The position numbers were made by a program, and so were the translations under genes. Under the pieces are notes generated by a model. That model saw only the letters and a program-made list of their open reading frames with translations. It made no database searches and had not been told where the DNA came from. This document shows, one piece after another, positions 56,452 to 64,000 of a DNA stretch of 64,000 nt; within the stretch, counting starts at the first letter, position 1, and each line of letters begins with the position of its first letter. The stretch covers positions 142,118 through 206,117 of the forward strand of contig VZTI01000413.1 of NCBI GenBank assembly GCA_013397865.1, in the 5' to 3' direction. This DNA comes from Struthidea cinerea (Eukaryota; Chordata; Aves; Passeriformes; Corcoracidae).

Positions 56452-59400
56452 CTACTGGCCTTGTAAAACACTTGTAATCAAAATGTTGCAAAGAAAAATA
56501 TGGGAAGATCTTCTGCCAAATTGCAGTTTAATTTCCGTGATGATGTCTCAGACTGGTGTGATTCAGCATTGTGGTACTTTATTTAAATCCCGACTTCCTA
56601 TTTCTTTCAAGAGGCAAGAATGGTTGTTTGAATTTTAAAAAAAAGTAAACAATTTGATCAATTATCATTTCTATCATATTACAAGTGGTTTTAAATTTAC
56701 TTTACCTAACGAGACACATACAAAGGGTTTGGGTCCAATACTAAGGTAAGTAACTATGACCCTGGAAGTGAATAGGTTTCCAGTTTGGTTTTGTGTTTGA
56801 CTTGACTGTAGCCCAAGTCCTGCTCAGCTTGGCTGAGTGCTCAGTTAAATCAACAGCTTATTTATGGATCCCAGCAGCACTGAGGTGTGTCAGGTTGAAC
56901 ATACACTTCTTCTTTCTCTGTTATCTTTGGTACAGTACTCCTTCAAATAATCACTGATGTAAAGTATATGAGAATGTAATGAAACCTGATGTGTAGGCTG
57001 AAGCAACGTAATCAATTGATCTGTATGAAGTGATAACCTAATTTTCTCAGGGAGATTCAGCAATAGTAAATAAACATTAATAGCTCCTTGAGCTAATATA
57101 CCCAGAGCTGAGGGGTAAGCCTGTTTTCAAAACCTTTTTTTGGGAGTAGTTGTCTTACTGAGCGTTAGTTCTTCAGCTTTTAGAAATCTTGCTTATGAAC
57201 CAGAGACACACGGGCTTGGGTTTAACAGAGAGACTAAGGTTCCACTACTGAACAGTAGTGATGCAAAGCACCCTTAGAAAAGACATGACAGTGTAAATGG
57301 AAGTGCAGTATATGACTCATGTCCCAGCTGTAGGAGCTGCCTGAGCTTTCCAGGGAAGGAAAAACAAGAATCACATTAAGGATTGGATCTTCCCCTACTC
57401 TCCTGCCATCATTTATTTTCTCCTATTATTGGGCATTCACCCTTTGCAAGGGCTGAAAGGAAATGTCCTAACATGGACAAAAGCTTCTGTCTCTTTTGTG
57501 CTCACAAAGTCAGATTAGATGTCCTCCCCTGACCAGCACTCCATTCTGTCTAGGGAAGGAGACTCCCTCTTCCTTCCTAGGGCTAGAATAGGATCAGGCT
57601 CAGAGACTTGTCAGTGGGCTCATGGTTATCCTCACCTTTCCAGACCAGTCTCATATAGTCCGTGCACTGAGGGACAGAATGTAGGCTATCCTTGTGTCCC
57701 TTGCTGTCCTCTGGCAGGCCTTTTGAACTTACCTCCCTGTGGGAGTATTTAGCACAAGGAGACTACCAGCATCAATCACCTTCCCACCCCTCTTCCAGTT
57801 CCTCTCCTGTACAGAAGCAGGGAAAAGGCATCCTCGATAAAGCTGTGTTACAGCTCCACTTTGATAAGGAATATTGTGTAGATAGCTGTAATGTGGGTAA
57901 AATCTTTGTTATGTACCTGAGAGTCCTTGTAGATAACTTCAAAGCTGACCCTAATAACTAATGTAGATACATGTCTGTGAGTTGTCATTGTTTTTTAAAA
58001 ATCAAGGAGCAAAAAGAAGCAGAAGCCAAATTCACATTACACAATTTTAAGCTGTGTGTATTCCTGCCAGCAAAATTTATATCTGTTGAGATGTGAACAG
58101 GCAGCTAAGTCCAATTTGAATGAAACTGGAATCCATAAAAATTAAAAACATGGTTTATATTCCCTATCACAGTAGTATGGCTGCCTCTGAAGACAAATAC
58201 ATGTGCAAATAATTTAAAGCAGGGCTTAGGTATATGATTGAAATCTCTGTTTGAGCAAGAATGCAGACAGTTACATAATTTGTCCACAAAATCAAGTTAC
58301 GCACTTGTGGTTTTTGCAAATATGTGCGCTGCTAGCATTTCAATATGGCATCCTTAAAACAATTTTCTGCTAGTGCCCCCCATCAACTTTCCCTATGCAT
58401 AGAGAAAAATTTAACCAGACAATTTCATATCATAAGGCTTACCTTGGAACATTGGCTCTTGCCTTTTAGAAGCAACCATTTTGTGACTGCTTTGACAACC
58501 ACCGCTGTAGTGACGATACCAAACATAGCTGCTTACTCCCAAATCTAAGCCTAGGAGACCTATTAAGCCTTTTTTTTCCCCCCGGGCTGCAGAACTGGAA
58601 ACTCTGACAGTGCAAGACTGGAGAGAAGTTGATGGTGTTATGTTGTTATGTTCAGATCTTTGGGGTTTTGTGCCTGGTTTTGGGCCCCAACAACCGTCCC
58701 TCACTGAGTGTACAGGGAAACAGGATTGCGGACGGAAAGAGCTCTGAAGATTTTTCTTGGATTAACATTCTGGGCTATGTGGTGACTATGAAGTCTGGTA
58801 GTGGGTGAATGAGGGTGAGGGGACAGGACCTCACAGACCTGGAGGAGGAGCCAGGAATGCTGTCCTGTGACAGGCACACACACATCAGTCATGCCTATCC
58901 CTAGAAATACAGTGCGACAACACTGCAAAACAGTTTTTCCCTCCAGAAACATTAATGCTTAAACCAATTTCTGCTGATGATTTAGTGCTATTCAGGGATG
59001 AAGTGAAGTGAGATGAAGCTAGGGGAAATTGGATCAACTTTTCATTAGTTTTGATGACATAATTTGAAGAAAGAGCAGCTGAAGGCTCTCAGTGAATGCA
59101 ACTCAGGGTATTTTTCCTTATTATGAGCTCTTCCAGGAGAACTCATTTAAAGCATGGGGAAATATTCTGTCTGGACTAGCCTGGACTGCAGGAAGTACTC
59201 AGGTTATGCATCAGATCAGTGGGAATTAAAATGAGCACTTATCAATCAAAGGAGATTTGTGCGATTGAAAAATATATCGCTACCTTTCTGATGGTAAGAA
59301 GAGTGGGTTTCTGCATGTCATGGATTGTGAAGTCTCTGGTTCACCTTGGTGGTACGGTGGGACAAGCCACACTGCACTGAAAAAGAGGAAAGCCTGGGAC

Positions 59401-62400
59401 ATGTCCCAGCAGACAGGGCTATGGTGCAGTTGGGACCAGAATACATGAATGAGTAGCGTTGGGTGTATTTAGACTCCTCTCAGCCAGACAGAAGAACTTG
59501 GAAATCAAAGCCTGTTTTACCAACTTCCTTAATTTTTGCAAGCCCTTACACTGCATTGTTGGTGAGAAAGTAATTCTGAACAAATGGGCACAAATGCTGA
59601 ATTGCAATTATCTATTTGCTAAACTACACCAAAACCCACGAACAGTATAAGGAGCTCCAGCATGTGCAAATGTGTCACTACAGACAGGGAAAGAAGCCAA
59701 AGTGGCCAGGAAGAAAAGCTGCTCCCTATTGACGGAACAGCTAGTTTTGGTGTATATCTAACAGTGATGAAATCAGCTATTTGACATCATCTCTAGAGAT
59801 GCACGAGTTCTTTGTGTGTCGTGTTCCATCATATTCATGCAAATCTCCACTCCAGGTAGATGTGGAGATCCAGGAGGACAGGTCTTTCCAGTAACTGGCC
59901 AGCATTGCTGTGTGCAATGAAATGAGTCACTGGGCTAGAGGATCAGACTTTTCTGCTGTGGTGCCAGGCTAGGATGAGGATGGGAACAAGAGGAGGGCTG
60001 AAGGACAGCATTTTCCCAGTCCTCCTACCAGCAATGTTCCTCCTGCCTATGATCACAACAGCCCACCCTACTTTTTGGTACTTTAGTCTGAAGGTCCTTG
60101 TTCTCCCCACTCATGTACCTTTGAAAGGTTGTTATTTAATTTCTGCTTTCTCCTGTCTCTCTTGCCTCAGTTTCCTCTCCTCTGCTGCTGCCTGTTTTGA
60201 AACTACAGTATTTGGCTGCTTTTTACCAGATCCGCTTGTCTTTTTGGAAAAATTCTCTCCACGTCTCAACTTACATTTCTTCTACTTATTCTCCCCTCAA
60301 ATCCTGCCTTGGGAACCAGTTCTGTAATGGCTATGCTGCATCAAATGGTCACGCTCATCAGGAGAGTTACAGCCGCTGATAGGGACAGTAACCAGGCTGT
60401 ACTCTGTATTCTTATGATGCTTTACTTCTTCCACTGTTGTCTTTCATAGTTTTCTGATGCATGTTAGAAAATAAAGTAAGAAAAGTCAAAATTATAAGCC
60501 TGTTGGTATTGATAGTAATTTCTGTAGACCTGCTTTTTGGCAACAGTCGTGACTTAAGGGGTTGCTGTGACACTGGGTTTGCATGATTTCATAACATACA
60601 AGATTCATTTTCTAAAATATCTTTATCACAGATTGCTGTAAATTATTATTATTGAAGCAATTATAGTTACTACTAATAAGTCAAATGTATATCTAAAGTT
60701 ATTCAAAGCTTGTGCCAGAAAAGTATATATGTGTATATGTATATATATGCACCAACAGTAACAGTAATTAATAGTAGCAGCTAGTATATATTTAAATATT
60801 ACAGGCTACTAGGAAACTGTAGCTTGTAAGCAGCAAATATAGTCATTATTTATTAGCTATATGCATGCCTATTACCAGTACAGCACGCACCAAACTCTTC
60901 CGAGAAGTAAAACCTCAAAATCAATGACAGACAAAGTCACACTTCAAAACTTATCCACATCACAACGTTGGGAGTCAGTCAAGTTTCCCCAGTGAAGGTC
61001 CAATTTATTCAAGAAATCTCATAGAAAAGTTCATGCAGGGGGAATACTCAGAGAAAAAGGGCTCCATTTTGGGTAATAGCAAGTCAGAATTAAATCACGG
61101 GGATAGATATGAAGGCGTGTAGGATTCCAACTCCTGGAGCAGCCAATAGATGATGCTATTTTCTATTTTTCACTGGAACAACCATTAGACAATGATGCTT
61201 TCTCACAGACCAGTTTTTGGCTTTGCAGACTGTACAAAATACATCAAGAAATAAATTTAACATGGGATCAGAATAACACAGTGCAATGGATGGGATGTAC
61301 ATCACCGGTAGGCCCTGGCAGGGTAGGACATGCTGGCAGAGCAGTGCAGCTGGAGAGACTTGCCATCCTCTTCTGACTCATGGACATTGCTCAGTTTTCC
61401 AACCCAAATCCCAATCTGCAGAAAGATATAAAGCTTTTCTTCCTCATGGGGTGGGGAAATTTTAAGACAAGTACTGACAATATAAAATATAATAAAATCA
61501 CTGCTGAAAAAACACAGCAATGAGGTTTGTGAAAGTATTAAGATTACATCTTTTCTGTAAAGAGCTTTTTCCAGAGGTTTCTCACCCTCTGTGCTACCCC
61601 TCAAATCATAACTCATTGCTCATGAACTAGAACAATGAGATGTACATTTATACAGACTTGGAGTGGAAGGAAGCCACGTTCCCATGGCTACCCAGCAATA
61701 AAGTCTTGCTCAAAAAGGAGAAAACCTTTTGCCAAGAACTTGCCACTTTTCTGAGGCACTTTAGGTTCCGCAAAAGAATTCTGTAGGGGGGATATCAGAG
61801 CGTGCATGGCAGGATGTGCTGCGTGTGTGAGGAGAAGGGAGTTAGAGAGCCTGAATGAAGCAGTTCCCAGAAATACGCATGTGTCCTGGGGATGACGCAG
61901 GATATTGGTGCAAGGTGTCAGATGAAGAAGGATTTAAATAGAGCCAGTAGAATTGATCTGAGCAGGAGTTTCTGGCAGTATTTCTTTGCCCTCTGGTCCT
62001 CAGTTTTAATTGCTTCATTCACACTGCTCTCACACAATTATCCACAAAACTGGCTAAGGGATTTCCAGGAGGATTAGCAAGATAACTCCTTAGAACATAA
62101 TGCAGTTGTGTCCGACTCATTGTGTCCTGGAAGAGCAGAGGAGGGAAATCAAAGATGTCATGCAGTCCATCCATCTGTTTTGGGGAGGAGTCAGATCTTA
62201 AATCTTTTTCAGTAGCTGTTTGGTGGAGACACTGCAAACAGTAAAGTGAATCATCACTATCCCTACAGCAATCCTTTGTATAATCAAAAATTCCTACAAT
62301 AAACCCAATTCTTTCCTCCTAAATCATATTTTCTAAGTGTCTTATCCGTCTTGTAGGCTCCAATAATTTTACATTTCTTCAGTGTACAAGGATCACCACT

Positions 62401-62639
62401 GGACCTCCTATTCCAGCTGTGGTTTACTCCATTACAAATAGAGCAGAATAATTACTTCCTGCGTCTCGTGTAACTCCCCTGTCAATAGAGATACAGAGCT
62501 GTCTTTTCTACCCTGCAGGTTCACACAGTTGACTCTTATTTTCTTACTTATCCATTATGCTCTGTAGTACTTCTCCCTGCTACATCATTTCCCACTTTGG
62601 ACTCATTCATTTAGTGTCTTCCTTAGTGGACCGCTTTGC
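56452..62639. other. Intergenic stretch, no gene seen
   Basis: Six kilobases of unique AT-rich sequence. I recognise no repeat family apart from a short TATA/TGTA tract, and no exon. Confidence 0.55.
60723..60749. repeat. Imperfect (TATA/TGTA) tract
   Basis: Alternating TATATATGTGTATATGTATA pattern; short pyrimidine-purine simple repeat in AT-rich DNA. Confidence 0.7.
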
Positions 62640-62880
62640 TCCTCTCTTTGCAGAATTCTACCCTTCAGATTTCATGCCTTGGGTTTTCTTTTTTTTCAGT
62701 TTATCCAGATTAATTTTAATTTTGAACCTGTCCTCCAGAGTGCTTATGCACTTTTCTCCTTCATGTTATCTGCAAATTTATATATACTTTTAGTTCATTA
62801 ACAGTCCACAAAAAATACATAATCAGTGGCGTAGGTTTCTGCAGGGCTCCATCCTTTTCAGTGTGACAAAAAGACACTGG
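62640..62880 (-). mobile_element. Ancient CR1/L3-like LINE fragment
   Basis: Reads AATTCTACCCTTCAGATTTC, then TTATCCAGATTAATTTTAA, CCTGTCCTCCAGAGTGCTT, TCATGTTATCTGCAAATTT and GTTCATTAACAG. This is the order of the 3' region of old amniote CR1/L3 elements in reverse, whose coding-strand meaning includes the phrase around KFADDTK. It is highly diverged. The match may extend left to about 62400. Confidence 0.6.
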
Positions 62881-63342
62881 TAACTACTCTTTCAGCTCAG
62901 TTTAAATGTGTATGTTTGCAACTTGCTGTTGTAGCTACCTTTTCTTTACTACCCCATAACCTTTTTCTTTTCCATTGTCTTTGTAGATTGGTCCATCTGA
63001 TATGCAGGTCTAAGGGACAGTGGGAAAGGGGACTGAATTAACAGTGAAATTCAACACAAGTTTTTGCTAAACCAGCAGACCTGCAACAAGAAGAAAGCAG
63101 TTGTAAATCCTTGCTGAAATAAAGTAGTCACAGCACTGGGTAAAGAAAAGATCATCACCAAAATCACACAGCAGTCTGACGTGATCCCTGTTCTTTACCT
63201 GAAAGCATTAGCCCAGTGTCATGAGGTTGGGATGGGCAACATATGATCAGTTCTTGGAGTAGCTTCAATTCCATTATAGGTTAGAGAGTGTGAAAAGAAG
63301 TGCTTGCTACCTCCAGGACACCAAAGGTACATTTCACAAAAG

Positions 63343-63605
63343 CTTAGAAATGGAAATGACCTCAGGAGGTCATATAGCCCCACCTTCCACTCACAAAAAG
63401 GATGGACACCAATTCATAATTAGCACTTCTGGCTTCATCCAGACAAATCCCAAAAACCTCCAAGGGTGGAGTTTGTACAACTGCTTCAGAGATCTGTTGC
63501 AGCTCTGTGATACCTTCCTAGTAATAAAGTACTTCCGTATGTCCAGTCCGGTTTGCCTGATCCCCTGGTGTTTCTGTCTCCACTTCAGACAGACAGCACA
63601 AGGAA
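63343..63605 (-). mobile_element. Diverged CR1-like LINE 3' fragment
   Basis: Contains AATGACCTCAGGAGGTCATA, TAGCCCCACCTTCC, CAAAAACCTCCAAGGGTGGA, ATACCTTCCTAGTAA and CTTCCGTATGTCCAG, which follow the order of a reverse-oriented CR1 3' end. No ATTCTATG tail is left. The overlapping frames of 87-126 codons on both strands derive from this repeat and are not genes. Confidence 0.75.
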
Positions 63606-64000
63606 ACTGTGATGGAGGGGGGTGTTGGACTCTGAACGGAATCAACAAGTTCACAGATGGCAGCTGTTAAAACAAATGCAATTTGCTTCATAGGACTCTG
63701 ATCTGAAAGGTCGTGATTGAGCACTGTTCCATCCTATCTGTCATCTCTCTAGCCCCCGGGCTGACTCATCTAGACCTTCTATCGCACTGTAATCTTCTGA
63801 CTGCAGGAAGCTCATGACACTCTGAAGATGAGTTGTCTGATGGGTGGAAACACATGGCAACATCTCCTGAGTGATAGCTGCAGTGGAGGTGGCTATAAAG
63901 CTGTGATCAGGACAGTGACAACTCTGTTGCCCTGCTGATTTGAGAATATCTGCTTTTGAGAAGCATATCCCCCCTGAAGATGGTGTTACAATCCAGTTTA

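Noticed and set aside
63290..63670. 126-codon plus-strand frame
   Set aside because: It overlaps a diverged CR1 copy.

Overview
The window is vertebrate nuclear DNA, almost certainly from a bird. It contains two conserved exons of a serotonin receptor gene with GT-AG splice signals and long introns. Coding density is very low. The main recognisable repeats are several copies of the CR1 non-LTR retrotransposon, some carrying the usual avian 3' tail, plus a few LTR-like segments. No mammalian SINEs were seen. I cannot name the species.

The only gene I can support is HTR2A (5-hydroxytryptamine receptor 2A), on the minus strand, with its 5' part inside the window. The first coding exon (18885-19284) encodes the glycosylated N-terminus, TM1 and TM2. 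The second (14658-14858) encodes TM3, the DRY motif and the start of TM4. They join in frame across a phase-1 intron of about 4 kb. The last coding exon (rest of TM4 to TM7 and the C-terminal tail) is absent, so it should lie left of position 1, and positions 1-14657 are the 5' part of a large intron. A candidate 5' untranslated exon with a clean donor and a short upstream ORF lies at about 20012-20250, with a weak TATA-like promoter just beyond it.

From about 20.3 kb to 64 kb I see no further gene. This is the AT-rich upstream flank of HTR2A. It holds CR1 fragments in both orientations, three minus-strand LTR-like segments (about 21.99-22.45, 50.03-50.40 and 55.93-56.45 kb), a probable hAT transposase fossil at 49.7 kb, a (TA)n microsatellite, a perfect 21-bp tandem duplication and short simple repeats.

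The most interesting unexplained signals are a compact CpG island inside an HTR2A intron (about 17.54-17.79 kb), a segment at 32.3-33.1 kb open for 254 codons on one strand and nearly 200 on the other, three TATAAAA motifs in 28 bp at 50.44 kb, and a possible G-quadruplex just upstream of the putative promoter. I found no convincing new biological system.
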